Part shown: one piece after another, positions 34,583-44,729 of the stretch
How the letters are laid out: each line of letters starts with the position of its first letter
How positions within the stretch are numbered: the stretch's first letter is position 1
Origin: Lachnospiraceae bacterium NK4A144
Lineage (GTDB): Bacteria; Bacillota; Clostridia; Lachnospirales; Lachnospiraceae
Direction: 5' to 3'
Assembly (NCBI GenBank): GCA_000424365.1
Contig: AUJT01000001.1
Location: forward strand, 62,001-126,000
DNA length: 64,000 nt
The notes under the pieces: model-generated
Told to the model about the DNA's origin: nothing
Databases searched by the model: none
What the model saw: only the letters and a program-made list of their open reading frames with translations
Program-made: the position numbers and the translations under genes

Positions 34583-35953
34583 ATGTTAAATTTAAGTTTA
34601 AGCGAAGTAAAAGAAACCAATGACATGATTGAAAAGGAGAATCTCGATGTCCGTACCATTACACTCGGAATCAGCCTCCTTGATTGTATAGATTCTGATC
34701 TTGATCGTCTTAATGCAAAGATCCGCGAAAAGATCCTTAGAGTTGCAAAAGATCTCGTTTCCACAGGTAAGGATATTGAAAAAGAATTTGGTATTCCTAT
34801 CGTAAATAAGCGTATTTCCATTACTCCTGTAGGACTTGTCGGAGCAGCAGCCTGCAAGACACCGGAGGATTTTGTATCTATCGCTAAGAACCTTGATGAG
34901 ATCGCAAAGACTGTAGGTGTTAATTTCATCGGAGGATATACAGCGCTTGTTGCAAAGGGAATGACGTCTGCCGAGAAAAATCTCATCCTTTCTATTCCTC
35001 AGGCAATGGCAGAGACAGATCTTATCTGTTCCTCAGTAGTTGTGGGATCTACAAAGACTGGTATAAACATGGATGCGGTACGTCTCCTTGGTGATATCGT
35101 AAAAGAGACTGCAGAAAAGACAAAAGATAACGATTCACTTGGCTGCGCAAAACTTGTTATCCTTTGCAATGCTCCTGATGATAATCCGTTCATGGCAGGC
35201 GCTTTCCACGGTGTTACAGAAGCGGATGCTATCATTAATGTCGGTGTCAGTGGACCGGGTGTAGTAAAGACAGCCCTTTCAAAGGTTCGCGGAGAGAACT
35301 TTGAAGTTCTTTGCGAAACCATTAAAAAGACCGCGTTTAAGGTAACACGTGTAGGTCAGCTGGTTGCAGGTGAGGCATCAAAGCGTCTCGGAATTCCTTT
35401 TGGAATCGTGGATCTTTCGCTTGCACCTACTCCTGCTATTGGTGATTCGGTTGCTGATATCCTTGAGGAGATCGGTGTTGAGTATGCCGGAGCTCCCGGT
35501 ACAACAGCAGCACTCGCACTTCTTAATGACCAGGTAAAGAAGGGCGGTGTAATGGCATCCAGTTATGTAGGCGGTCTTTCCGGTGCATTTATTCCGGTCA
35601 GTGAAGATCAGGGAATGATCAATGCAGTAGAAGCAGGCGCTCTTACACTTGAAAAGCTGGAAGCAATGACCTGTGTATGCTCTGTTGGTCTTGATATGAT
35701 CGCTATCCCAGGTGAGACTCCGAATACAACTATTTCAGGTCTTATTGCTGATGAAATGGCTCTTGGAATGGTAAATCAGAAGACTACAGCAGTACGTATC
35801 ATCCCTGTTATCGGAAAGAAGGTCGGTGATACGGTTGAGTTCGGCGGCCTTTTAGGTCATGCGCCTGTAATGCCGATAAATCCGTTTGGCTGTGAGAACT
35901 TTGTGAATCGTGGAGGACGTATCCCCGCACCGATCCACAGCTTTAAGAATTAA
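34583..35953 (+). CDS. DUF711 / UPF0210 family protein
   Basis: The 456-residue protein matches UPF0210 (PFL family) over its length: N-terminal [17 protein letters not shown], central [22 protein letters not shown] and late [15 protein letters not shown]. It has a barrel-like fold related to pyruvate formate lyase, but no glycyl-radical motif. The function is unknown. It is preceded by the ACT-domain gene. Its stop overlaps the stop of the convergent tmcAL gene by 4 nt. Confidence 0.88.
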   Translation: MLNLSLSEVKETNDMIEKENLDVRTITLGISLLDCIDSDLDRLNAKIREKILRVAKDLVSTGKDIEKEFGIPIVNKRISITPVGLVGAAACKTPEDFVSIAKNLDEIAKTVGVNFIGGYTALVAKGMTSAEKNLILSIPQAMAETDLICSSVVVGSTKTGINMDAVRLLGDIVKETAEKTKDNDSLGCAKLVILCNAPDDNPFMAGAFHGVTEADAIINVGVSGPGVVKTALSKVRGENFEVLCETIKKTAFKVTRVGQLVAGEASKRLGIPFGIVDLSLAPTPAIGDSVADILEEIGVEYAGAPGTTAALALLNDQVKKGGVMASSYVGGLSGAFIPVSEDQGMINAVEAGALTLEKLEAMTCVCSVGLDMIAIPGETPNTTISGLIADEMALGMVNQKTTAVRIIPVIGKKVGDTVEFGGLLGHAPVMPINPFGCENFVNRGGRIPAPIHSFKN

Positions 35954-37263
35954 ATGATGACAAGAGGTCTTGATAATTCCGGTCGAAAAGCTTTATGGGC
36001 TTTTTCGGCCAGTATTCCCTCATAGATCTCAGCAGAACGAATATCTTCCATAAAATGATCCGCAGAGCGTCCGGTTAAGAGTTTTCTTTGATCGGACGCT
36101 TTTGTTATTATGGGTACTTTGGAGTTTTTACTTATTTCGTGCAAAAGTCTTCCTGCACTTCGCCTAAAGCCAAGAACGCGGGCATATTCCGGCTCGTCAT
36201 ATACAGAATTGCTTACCTTTATGCCGTTGCCTTCAGAGGATTCTTTATCTAATTTAAGTATCAGATGCAGGAGACTTCGGCAGACTGCAGAATAAGGAAT
36301 GCTGCGGGTAGCAATGTTTCGTGCAAATTCTGTAAAGCTTACAAAATCTTTTTTGTTTTTGTATATTCTGTCTGCAGAATCAGGACTTATCCCATCAATT
36401 GATGATATTTTTTCCTGAGCTGCAGAGAGAAGCAGGTAACGAAGAATAAGTGAATAATCATCAGCGCAGACAGGATGATTTATAAAATCATTATCCGAAA
36501 TAAATGAATGAATTTCTGCAGGGACAGATTCTAATGTATATTTAATTATTTCCTTATCGCTACAAGTTGTATTGCCTCCGGCAAAATATTTTTTTCGTAT
36601 GCTTTCTGCAGAGACAAAATGACTGACGTCGACTATAGTATCGTCGGATACGTCGGTTGTTGGACCTTTTGTACCGTGATAGTTTTCGCCTAAACGTGGG
36701 ATGGTTAACGGAATTATTGGAGAATTCAATGCCTGAAGAGATTTCAGGTACTCGATCGCCAGTATATTATTGGACCCGGAAAGAAGTTCACTGAGTTCTT
36801 TTTCAGAAAAATCCAGGCAGGAAAGAACTGCCTTTTCACGTGCGGCAGGAAAGGACAGGCCTTCTGATAATGCTTTTTTTAATGAAGAACGATAATCGTC
36901 GGGTTCGAGGCAAAGAAGTTCTGCGATCTTTGAGAGCCTGTCGATGCGTCCGTTTTCGCTTCCAAATATAAGGTGATCCACCACACCCAGAGAAGTTAGA
37001 AGAGACACTCCGCCAAATGCAAATTTTTCGGCACTTGCAGAGGCATATCGCACCGGAAGCTCGATCACAAGATCGGCACCGCTGCGCAGAGCCATTTCAG
37101 CGCGTATATGTGCATCAAAAACAGCAGGTTCACCTCGCTGCACGAAGTTCCCGCTCATTATCACGATCAAATGATCAGCACCCCTTTTTCTAGCTTCGTT
37201 AAAAAGATGCATATGTCCATTATGAAAAGGGTTAAATTCAGCAATTATTCCTGTAATATTCAT
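35950..37263 (-). CDS. tmcAL: tRNA(Met) cytidine acetate ligase
   Basis: The 437-residue nucleotidyltransferase-fold protein starts [21 protein letters not shown], with the HxGH-type motif (HNGH), and has [15 protein letters not shown]. It uses acetate and ATP to form N4-acetylcytidine at the wobble base of elongator tRNA-Met (YlbM/TmcAL). It is convergent with the DUF711 gene, with overlapping stops. In many Firmicutes it lies just upstream of the yceD-rpmF region, as here on the opposite strand. Confidence 0.92.
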   Translation of the reverse strand: MNITGIIAEFNPFHNGHMHLFNEARKRGADHLIVIMSGNFVQRGEPAVFDAHIRAEMALRSGADLVIELPVRYASASAEKFAFGGVSLLTSLGVVDHLIFGSENGRIDRLSKIAELLCLEPDDYRSSLKKALSEGLSFPAAREKAVLSCLDFSEKELSELLSGSNNILAIEYLKSLQALNSPIIPLTIPRLGENYHGTKGPTTDVSDDTIVDVSHFVSAESIRKKYFAGGNTTCSDKEIIKYTLESVPAEIHSFISDNDFINHPVCADDYSLILRYLLLSAAQEKISSIDGISPDSADRIYKNKKDFVSFTEFARNIATRSIPYSAVCRSLLHLILKLDKESSEGNGIKVSNSVYDEPEYARVLGFRRSAGRLLHEISKNSKVPIITKASDQRKLLTGRSADHFMEDIRSAEIYEGILAEKAHKAFRPELSRPLVII

Positions 37264-37385
37264 AAATTATATTGTGACATTCTTTTTTCTTAAAATCCAG
37301 TAAATAGATGTTGAATTAGGATGTAATTTGTTTTAGAATTGCGAGAGTGGTATGAATAGGAGAAATTCCGGAGAGATTTGAAATT

Positions 37386-37568
37386 ATGGATATGAAATTT
37401 GAATCAGAGTTTGCAAAAGAATTATATATGGAAGTATCCGCGCTGATAGATACTACAAAGCTTCGCCGTAGATATATATCAAGTCAGTATATCTGGCGGG
37501 TATGGCAGAAAGTATATAAGGCCAATTGCGGATGTACCAGATATTTCCTTTTGCCGGAAGATTTTTAA
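37386..37568 (+). CDS. Possible 60-residue protein upstream of rpmF
   Basis: This short frame has GGAGAG at 37371-37376 and encodes a basic, aromatic-rich peptide with two adjacent cysteines (NCGC). No family is recognised. It occupies the place where yceD (DUF177) usually sits, but does not resemble it. It may be real, a decayed gene, or chance. Confidence 0.3.
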   Translation: MDMKFESEFAKELYMEVSALIDTTKLRRRYISSQYIWRVWQKVYKANCGCTRYFLLPEDF

Positions 37569-37587
37569 GAGATGTCAAAACTTTATG

Positions 37588-37616
37588 TTGACATTCAAAT
37601 GACGCATGATTATAAT
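37588..37616 (+). promoter_or_regulatory. Consensus sigma-A promoter of rpmF
   Basis: TTGACA (37588-37593), exactly 17 nt, then TATAAT (37611-37616). Both boxes are perfect matches. They lie 64 nt upstream of the rpmF start. Confidence 0.85.
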
Positions 37617-37680
37617 CAAACAGTATGAGTTTTCACGAGTACCACGAAAACGGAAAAATCGGATCAAGGAGGTGTAGAAG

Positions 37681-37860
37681 ATGTCTATCTGCCCGAAGAA
37701 TAAATCATCTAAAGGCCACAGAGACCAGAGAAGAGCTAACTGGAAGATGAAGGCTATGAACCTGGTAAAGTGCCCGAAGTGCGGCGAGCTTATGCTTTCA
37801 CACAGAGCATGCAAGAACTGCGGTACTTACAATAAGAAAGAAGTCATCGCTCAGGACTGA
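37681..37860 (+). CDS. rpmF: 50S ribosomal protein L32
   Basis: This 59-residue protein starts MSICPKNKSSKGHRDQRRANWK. It has the zinc ribbon CPKCG...CKNCG of the Zn-binding L32 form. AAGGAGGTG precedes the ATG. It has its own consensus promoter and terminator, and plsX follows, as in most Firmicutes. Confidence 0.95.
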   Translation: MSICPKNKSSKGHRDQRRANWKMKAMNLVKCPKCGELMLSHRACKNCGTYNKKEVIAQD

Positions 37861-37882
37861 GTGTTATCTTCAGATGAATCAT

Positions 37883-37916
37883 AACGTCATCGGGTAAAAC
37901 CGATGACGTTTTTTTC
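37883..37916 (+). terminator. Terminator after rpmF
   Basis: Perfect 11-bp stem AACGTCATCGG/CCGATGACGTT followed by a T-run. Confidence 0.9.
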
Positions 37917-38007
37917 GGCTTAGTAGTCTGATATTTCGCTGCTCTTGATTTTTATATAGCAGTCTTGTATAGTAAATCAGGCAGTTAAAAAATAACCGGA
38001 GGCAATT

Positions 38008-39018
38008 ATGTCAGAAATCGTAAAGGTCGCAGTAGACGCCATGGGAGGCGATAACGCACCTGTTGAGATCATTAAAGGTGCAGTAGATGCGGTAAATCTC
38101 AGAGATAATATTTTGGTATATCTTGTCGGAACTCAGGAAGTACTCGATACTGAGCTTGCGAAATATTCGTATCCAAAGGACAGGATCACAACAGTAGCGT
38201 CGACAGAAGTGATCGAAACGGCTGAGCCGCCGGTAATGGCAATACGTCGAAAGAAAGATTCATCCATAGTTGTTGGTCTGAACCTTGTAAAGGATGGAAC
38301 CTGCGATGCTTTTGTGTCGGCAGGTAGTTCAGGAGCTATCCTTGTTGGCGGAACATTTATCGTAGGTCGTATAAAGGGCGTCGAGAGAGCTCCTTTGGCA
38401 CCTGTGATACCTACAGCAAAAGGTGTGTCACTGCTTATCGACTGTGGTGCAAATGTAGATGCCAGACCGGATCATCTTGTTCAGTTTGCAAAGATGGGTT
38501 CCATTTATATGGAAAACGTCATTGGAGTTAAAAATCCGAGAGTTGCTATCCTTAATATCGGTGCGGAGGAGGATAAAGGAAATGCCCTTGTTAAAGAGAC
38601 ATTCCCGCTCTTAAAAGCTTGCCCTGATATTAATTTTACAGGAAGCATCGAGGCAAGAGATATTGCAGAGGGTGCAGCTGATGTAATTGTTTGTGAGGCA
38701 TTTGCCGGAAACGTTGCACTTAAGATGTACGAGGGTGTAGGAAAGGTTCTACTTTCCGAGCTTAAAAATGGACTTATGTCATCATTCCGTGGAAAACTTG
38801 GCGGTCTTCTTATAAAGCCGGTACTTAAGAAATCCATGAAAAAGTATGTGGCTTCGGAATATGGCGGAGCTCCGCTTCTCGGACTTAAGGGACTTGTGGT
38901 TAAAACACATGGAAGTGCTACACATAAGGAAGTTACAACCTCTATCATTCAGTGTGTTTCCTTTAAGGAAGAAAAGATCAATGAAAAGATCCGCGACAGG
39001 ATCACAGTAAAAGAATAA
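38008..39018 (+). CDS. plsX: Phosphate acyltransferase PlsX
   Basis: The 336-residue enzyme converts acyl-ACP to acyl-phosphate for phospholipid synthesis. It has the hallmark start VAVDAMGGDNAPVEIIKGAVDA, and later GANVDARPDHLVQFA and CEAFAGNVALK. CCGGAGG precedes the ATG. The acyl carrier protein that supplies its substrate follows. Confidence 0.95.
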   Translation: MSEIVKVAVDAMGGDNAPVEIIKGAVDAVNLRDNILVYLVGTQEVLDTELAKYSYPKDRITTVASTEVIETAEPPVMAIRRKKDSSIVVGLNLVKDGTCDAFVSAGSSGAILVGGTFIVGRIKGVERAPLAPVIPTAKGVSLLIDCGANVDARPDHLVQFAKMGSIYMENVIGVKNPRVAILNIGAEEDKGNALVKETFPLLKACPDINFTGSIEARDIAEGAADVIVCEAFAGNVALKMYEGVGKVLLSELKNGLMSSFRGKLGGLLIKPVLKKSMKKYVASEYGGAPLLGLKGLVVKTHGSATHKEVTTSIIQCVSFKEEKINEKIRDRITVKE

Positions 39019-39057
39019 AAAGTATTTTGCCCCTTATTGTTGAAAGGAATAAAAAAG

Positions 39058-39297
39058 ATGGAATTTGAAAAGTTACAGAGCATTATTGCGGACGTTTTGA
39101 ATGTAGATAAGGACGAGGTTACTATGGAGTCAACCTTTGCGGATGATCTTGGTGCAGACTCTCTTGACGTTTTCCAGATCATTATGGGTATTGAGCAGGA
39201 GTTTGATATCAATATCGAGACAGAAGAGGTTGAGAAGATCGTTACAGTTGGAGATGCTGTAAAGAAGATCAAGGAAGCTGCAGAAGCTCAGAACTAA
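39058..39297 (+). CDS. acpP: Acyl carrier protein
   Basis: The 79-residue acidic carrier has the phosphopantetheine attachment serine in GADSLDVFQ (Ser35). The start is ATG 39058 with GAAAGGA upstream; an in-frame TTG at 39037 would add seven unlikely residues. It lies between plsX and rnc, the common Firmicutes order. Confidence 0.95.
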   Translation: MEFEKLQSIIADVLNVDKDEVTMESTFADDLGADSLDVFQIIMGIEQEFDINIETEEVEKIVTVGDAVKKIKEAAEAQN

Positions 39298-39314
39298 ATT
39301 TAGAATGTTTTTGC

Positions 39315-39344
39315 GCCCCTTTTCTGTTGCGGCAGGAAAGGGGC
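39315..39344 (+). other. Hairpin between acpP and rnc
   Basis: A 12-bp stem GCCCCTTTTCTG/CAGGAAAGGGGC has one G-U pair. Only a weak T-stretch follows, so it is a partial terminator or a processing site, possibly for RNase III encoded just downstream. Confidence 0.5.
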
Positions 39345-39378
39345 ACTTGCTGTTTTATGTAATTGGAGGATATGCTTT

Positions 39379-40056
39379 ATGCAAAAGTTTGATCCTGAGA
39401 GCTTAGAAGCAAAGATCGGATACGTGTTTAAGGATAAGAATCTCCTTAAATCCGCACTTGCCCACAGTTCCTATGTAAATGAGATGAAGATCAATCGGAT
39501 CGCTGATTATCAGAGACTGGAGTTTTTGGGGGATGCGGTTCTTGAGGTGACGGTCAGTGATTTTCTTTACAGGAATCATCCGGAAATGCCCGAGGGCGAT
39601 ATGACTCGGCTCAGATCCTCTCTTGTTTGTGAACCTACGCTTGCATTTTGTGCCAGAGCATTTTCACTTAGTGACTACATCCTGCTTGGCAGGGGAGAAG
39701 AAATGCAGGGCAGTCGGTACAGAGATTCCATAGTTTCGGATATATTTGAGGCGATAATCGGTGCGATCTATATCGATGGAGGTATGGAGCCGGCGGCTAA
39801 ACATATAAAGAAATATGTGCTGACAGATATCGAGCACAAGCAGTTATTCCATGATTCAAAGTCAAGACTGCAGATCATGACTCAGAAGACAGGCGATGAA
39901 CTTTCTTACGAAGTTATCGATGAGAGCGGTCCGGATCACAGAAAGAAATATACGGTAGCAGTATTTATAAATGGGGAAAAAATTGCCTGTGGAACAGGCA
40001 GCTCAAAAAAGAGCGCAGAGCAGCATGCGGCTTATGAGGCATTATTGAAGCGATGA
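39379..40056 (+). CDS. rnc: Ribonuclease III
   Basis: The 225-residue double-strand RNase has the signature QRLEFLGDAVLEVTVSDFLY with catalytic acids, and DIFEAIIGAIYIDGG. The C-terminal double-stranded RNA-binding domain has KKYTVAVFINGEKIACGTGSSKKSAEQ. It processes rRNA and some mRNAs. TTGGAGG precedes the ATG. Confidence 0.95.
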   Translation: MQKFDPESLEAKIGYVFKDKNLLKSALAHSSYVNEMKINRIADYQRLEFLGDAVLEVTVSDFLYRNHPEMPEGDMTRLRSSLVCEPTLAFCARAFSLSDYILLGRGEEMQGSRYRDSIVSDIFEAIIGAIYIDGGMEPAAKHIKKYVLTDIEHKQLFHDSKSRLQIMTQKTGDELSYEVIDESGPDHRKKYTVAVFINGEKIACGTGSSKKSAEQHAAYEALLKR

Positions 40057-40110
40057 TAGCTTCGGTATCAAAAAAATGTCCGTGTTCATACGGACGGGAT
40101 GAGGTAGCTG

Positions 40111-43100
40111 GTGTACTTAAAGAGTATTGAAATACAGGGGTTTAAATCATTTGCAAATAAATTAGAGTTTTCCTTTAAGGGAGGAATAACCGGTATCGTA
40201 GGTCCTAACGGATCCGGAAAGAGTAATGTTGCGGATGCTGTGCGCTGGGTGCTTGGAGAGCAAAGCGCAAGGGAACTTCGAGGAGCTTCCATGCAGGATG
40301 TTATCTTCTCCGGTACAGAGACACGTAAGCCCATGGGTTATGCATATGTGGCTATCACGCTGGATAATGCTGATCATGCGCTTAATGTTGAGTATGACGA
40401 GGTTACTGTAGCTCGTCGTGTCTATAGATCCGGTGAAAGCGAATATCTGATGAATGGCAATAACTGTCGTCTGCGTGACGTACAGGAGCTTTTTTATGAT
40501 ACAGGTATCGGACAGGAAGGCTATTCGATCATCGGACAGGGTCAGATCGATAAGATTCTTTCCGGAAAAATGGATGAACGCCGTGAACTCTTTGACGAAG
40601 CGGCAGGAATCGTTAAGTACAAGAGAAGAAAAAGTGCCGCACAGAAAAAACTTGCGGATGAAAAGAACAATCTTGTGCGTGTAAACGATATTTTATCTGA
40701 GCTTGAGAAGCAGATCGGACCGCTTTCAAAACAGGCTGAGACTGCAAAAGAATATCTGAAAAAGAAGGAAGAACTGAAAGAACTTGATGTTAACGTATTC
40801 CTTCTCGAGTCTGACAGGCTTGATGAGGTTCTTTCTGATATCGAAAAGAAGGGCAATATCGCACAGAACGATCTGCGTGAAGTGACTGAAAGCTTTGAAG
40901 AAAGCAAGATAAAGTATGAAGAGAGCGGAACGGAGATTGAGGAGCTTGATCATGAGATCGAGGAAAAGAGAAACGAGATCAATGGCTCGAAATTATTAAA
41001 GGGTGAGATCGAGGGAAAGATCAATGTCCTTACAGAACAGATCAATACTGTTAAGACAAGTGATGAGCATTTCACACGAAGAATAACTGACCTTGAGAAA
41101 GAACAGGAGAGCTTCACGGCAGAACTGGAAAAAGCAAGGGAAGCAAAGAAAGAAACAGATGCAAAGGTCGCTGCCGGTACGGAGGGGCTTGATTCTGTAC
41201 GTGATGAACTGACCGGACTTGATAAGGAAATATTTGAGCTTAACAGACAGATCGAAGAAAACAGGAGCGCAGTGATCGATCTCCTGAATGGCCGTTCCTC
41301 TATACGAGGAAATAAGGATCGTTATGACGCGATGCTCGAACAGGCAAATATAAAGAGAGCAGAGCTTAATGCGAAATTACTGACCAGTAAATCAGATGAG
41401 TCTGACGTCGAGGAAAAAATTAAGAATGGTGTTAAGGAACTTGATGCCATAAACGATGAAATACGTAAAAATGACGAGACACTGGCATCGATAGAAGAAA
41501 AAGCAGGAAAACTCCGCGAAGAACGTGAGAAAATCGATACAAAGCATCATTCGCTGGAAATCGATTATCACGAGAAAAAGTCCAAACTCGAATCTCTTAA
41601 AAATATGGCAGAGAGATATGAGGGCTATGGAAATGCTGTCCGAAAGACCATGGAACAGAAATCTAAAGAACGTGGCCTTTGCGGCGTAGTGGCTGACTTG
41701 ATTCATGTAGATGCAAAGTATGAAACAGCTATAGAAACAGCTCTTGGCGGAAATCTCCAGAATATCGTTACAAAGGACGAAGAGACCGCAAAGCGTATGA
41801 TCAAGTACCTTAAGGATGAGAGAGCCGGACGTGCGACTTTCCTACCCTTAAATGCCATACAGGAGCGTGAGCTCGGCTATCCGGAAGCTCTGGATATGCC
41901 AGGTGCGATCGGCGCGGCGGATACACTCGTAAGCTTTGATAAGCAGTATGAAAAGGTGGCATCCAGCCTCCTTGGAAATTACCTCGTTGTAGATACGGTG
42001 GATAATGCTCTTGCGATCGCCCGTAAATTCAAATACAAGACACGAATCGTTACGTTATCCGGAGAAGCGCTGAATCCCGGCGGATCCATTTCCGGTGGAT
42101 CATTCCGAAATAAGGGTGGACTTCTCGGAAGAGGTCGTGAGATCGACAATTTCCAGAAAGAGATAAAGGATGCCCTTAAGGAGATAGATGCCTGCCTTGC
42201 TAAAAAAGAGGATATTCAGGACGCTGTCAGAGAAAACAATAAGCTTCGTGAAGAAACTCAGAAAAACCAGAAAGATGCAGAAATTCGCAGGAATACCTGT
42301 GCACTCAACTTAAAGAATCTGGAAGATAAAAAGAAAGAATTTGCTGAGGGAAGTTCTGCAATGGTCCGTCAGAATGATGAGATCACTGAGCATATTCGTC
42401 AGTTAAAGGAAAATCAGACAGAGATCGAAGCACAGCTCGCTGAGTCTGAGAAGTCAGAGAAAGAACTCACTGCAAAGAACGAAGAACTGACCATAGATCA
42501 TGAAAAGAAGTCAGCACGGGCAAGTGAGCTCAGAAAAACTCTTAACGAGGCGGATCTAAGTAATGCATCACTCCTTCAGGAGCAGAAATTCGGCGAACAG
42601 AATATCAGACGACTGGAAGAGTCATTGGCTCATGCAAAGTCTGAGATTACGCAGAATAAGAAAAATCTCGAAAACGATGCAAACGAGATCAAAGAAAAAG
42701 AAGAAAAGATCAATGAACTCAGAAAACAGATTGAGTCTTTTGGTGACAATAATGATACCCGTCATAAGGAACTGGAAGAACTGATCACCAAAAAGGAAGA
42801 ACTGTCAAAGAGCCGCAATGAGATCGTTGACCTTCGTGAAAAACTTGCAGAAAAAAAGAGCAGTATAGAGCGCGAGATAGATCGACTGAATGCTCAGAAA
42901 GAAAAGAGTGAACGAAGTCAGGATTATCTGACCGGTTATATGTGGGATGAGTATCAACTGACAAGAGGTGCAGCGGAAGAACTCAAAAATCCTGAATTAA
43001 CAGATCTTTCAAAAATGAAGAAGGAGACTGATGCAGTAAAAACTGCCATCAGGAATCTCGGAAATGTAAATGTAAACGCTATCGAGGAATTTAAGAGCCT

Positions 43101-43665
43101 GGATGAACGTTATACATTTATGAATGATCAGAGAAATGATCTCGTGAAAGCAGAGGAAGATCTGAATAATATCATTGCCGAGCTTGATACGAGCATGAAA
43201 AAGCAGTTTGCTGAAAAGTTCACAGAAATTGCAAAAGAATACGATATTGTATTTAAGGAGCTTTTCGGCGGCGGTAAGGGTACACTGGAACTTGTAGATC
43301 CTGAAAACCTTCTGGAAACAGACATAAGGATCATCGCACAGCCGCCCGGAAAGAAACTGCAGAATATGATGCAGCTTTCCGGTGGAGAAAAAGCTCTCAG
43401 TGCGATCTCGCTTTTGTTTGCTATACAGGCTCTTAAGCCGTCGCCATTCTGTCTATTGGATGAGATCGAGGCGGCTCTTGATGAGGCAAACGTAGACCGT
43501 TTTGCAAACTATCTGACAAAGCTTACAGATCATACGCAGTTTATCGTCATAACACATAGACGAGGAACAATGATGAAGTCTGACCGCCTGTACGGTGTTA
43601 CAATGCAGGAAAAGGGCGTTTCCACTCAGGTAAACGTGGATCTGACCAGCGACGAATACAAGTGA
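40111..43665 (+). CDS. smc: Chromosome segregation protein SMC
   Basis: The 1184-residue protein has Walker A GPNGSGKSNV near residue 32, a long coiled coil, and a hinge at about 505-670. The second coiled coil is followed by the signature LSGGEKALSAISLLFA and Walker B CLLDEIEAALDEAN. It forms the condensin core with ScpA/ScpB. The start is GTG 40111 with GAGG upstream; MYLKSIEIQGFKSFA is the standard N-terminus. It follows rnc and is 15 nt from ftsY. Confidence 0.96.
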   Translation: MYLKSIEIQGFKSFANKLEFSFKGGITGIVGPNGSGKSNVADAVRWVLGEQSARELRGASMQDVIFSGTETRKPMGYAYVAITLDNADHALNVEYDEVTVARRVYRSGESEYLMNGNNCRLRDVQELFYDTGIGQEGYSIIGQGQIDKILSGKMDERRELFDEAAGIVKYKRRKSAAQKKLADEKNNLVRVNDILSELEKQIGPLSKQAETAKEYLKKKEELKELDVNVFLLESDRLDEVLSDIEKKGNIAQNDLREVTESFEESKIKYEESGTEIEELDHEIEEKRNEINGSKLLKGEIEGKINVLTEQINTVKTSDEHFTRRITDLEKEQESFTAELEKAREAKKETDAKVAAGTEGLDSVRDELTGLDKEIFELNRQIEENRSAVIDLLNGRSSIRGNKDRYDAMLEQANIKRAELNAKLLTSKSDESDVEEKIKNGVKELDAINDEIRKNDETLASIEEKAGKLREEREKIDTKHHSLEIDYHEKKSKLESLKNMAERYEGYGNAVRKTMEQKSKERGLCGVVADLIHVDAKYETAIETALGGNLQNIVTKDEETAKRMIKYLKDERAGRATFLPLNAIQERELGYPEALDMPGAIGAADTLVSFDKQYEKVASSLLGNYLVVDTVDNALAIARKFKYKTRIVTLSGEALNPGGSISGGSFRNKGGLLGRGREIDNFQKEIKDALKEIDACLAKKEDIQDAVRENNKLREETQKNQKDAEIRRNTCALNLKNLEDKKKEFAEGSSAMVRQNDEITEHIRQLKENQTEIEAQLAESEKSEKELTAKNEELTIDHEKKSARASELRKTLNEADLSNASLLQEQKFGEQNIRRLEESLAHAKSEITQNKKNLENDANEIKEKEEKINELRKQIESFGDNNDTRHKELEELITKKEELSKSRNEIVDLREKLAEKKSSIEREIDRLNAQKEKSERSQDYLTGYMWDEYQLTRGAAEELKNPELTDLSKMKKETDAVKTAIRNLGNVNVNAIEEFKSLDERYTFMNDQRNDLVKAEEDLNNIIAELDTSMKKQFAEKFTEIAKEYDIVFKELFGGGKGTLELVDPENLLETDIRIIAQPPGKKLQNMMQLSGGEKALSAISLLFAIQALKPSPFCLLDEIEAALDEANVDRFANYLTKLTDHTQFIVITHRRGTMMKSDRLYGVTMQEKGVSTQVNVDLTSDEYK

Positions 43666-43680
43666 TTTTAAGGAGTATTT

Positions 43681-44559
43681 ATGGGATTTTTTTCTAAACT
43701 TACGAGCTTTTTTACAGGATACAAGGAAATTGATGAGGAGTTTTACGAGGAACTGGAAGAAAATCTCGTAATGGGTGATGTCGGTATCGCCACAACTGAG
43801 CAGCTTATCGAGAAATTAAAGGTACAGGTGCGTGAAAAGCGCATATCCGAGCCTTCTGCATGCAGGGAACTTCTGATGGAAAACATGAAAGAAGCACTCC
43901 GTGAGACCGGAAGTGATGATCCTTATGCCTTTGAAAGAGGTAAGTCTGTTGTGCTCGTAGTAGGCGTGAACGGAGTAGGTAAGACTACTACTGTCGGCAA
44001 GCTTGCTGCCATGTATAAGAACGAAGGAAAGAAGGTTCTGCTTTCTGCAGCAGATACATTCCGTGCTGCTGCCATAGATCAGCTCGACATTTGGGCGAAG
44101 AGAACAGATGTTGATATTGTAAAGGGCGTAGAAGGCGGAGACCCGGGATCGGTCATTTTTGACTCTATACAGGCGTCAAAAGCGAGAAACACAGATATCC
44201 TTCTTTGCGATACAGCAGGAAGACTTCACAACAAAAAGAATCTCATGAATGAGCTTAATAAGATCAATACGATCATTAAGACTGAGTATGCTGATGCCAA
44301 CCGTGAGACACTTGTTGTCGTTGATGGAACCACCGGACAGAATGCACTTTCTCAGGCAAAGCAGTTCATGGAAGTGACCGATGTTACCGGACTCGTTTTA
44401 ACAAAACTAGATGGTAGCGCAAAGGGTGGAATAGCTATCGCTATCCAGAACGAACTTCATATACCGGTAAAATATATAGGCCTCGGAGAAAAAGTGACTG
44501 ACCTTGAAAGGTTCGATCCGGATAAATTTGTTAATGGATTATTTGACAAATCCGAATAA
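43681..44559 (+). CDS. ftsY: Signal recognition particle receptor FtsY
   Basis: The 292-residue SRP GTPase has only the N and G domains; the acidic A domain seen in E. coli is absent, as is usual in Firmicutes. The G1 motif is GVNGVGKTTTVGKLA. DTFRAAAIDQL, DTAGRLHNKKNLMNEL and TKLDGSAKGG follow. It docks ribosome-SRP complexes at the membrane. Confidence 0.95.
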   Translation: MGFFSKLTSFFTGYKEIDEEFYEELEENLVMGDVGIATTEQLIEKLKVQVREKRISEPSACRELLMENMKEALRETGSDDPYAFERGKSVVLVVGVNGVGKTTTVGKLAAMYKNEGKKVLLSAADTFRAAAIDQLDIWAKRTDVDIVKGVEGGDPGSVIFDSIQASKARNTDILLCDTAGRLHNKKNLMNELNKINTIIKTEYADANRETLVVVDGTTGQNALSQAKQFMEVTDVTGLVLTKLDGSAKGGIAIAIQNELHIPVKYIGLGEKVTDLERFDPDKFVNGLFDKSE

Positions 44560-44729
44560 AAGGTAGATTATATTGCTCAAGTTCTTTTTAGAATTAACGC
44601 TTTAATACGACAACGCAATTTAATAACAGACAAATGTTTATGCCTGCTACCATGCGCTGAAAAAAAGGACGTCCCACTACGTCAGATATTTCTTAGTAAT
44701 AAGAACTGGCATGAATTTAAGGAGATCAT

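Noticed and set aside
40079-40096. GTCCGT/ACGGAC hairpin before smc as a terminator
   Set aside because: The stem is only 6 bp with no T-run, and smc is expected to be co-transcribed with rnc.
44560-44729. T-box or riboswitch upstream of ilvA
   Set aside because: No conserved T-box sequence or terminator was seen; only AT-rich sequence and a short GC stretch.
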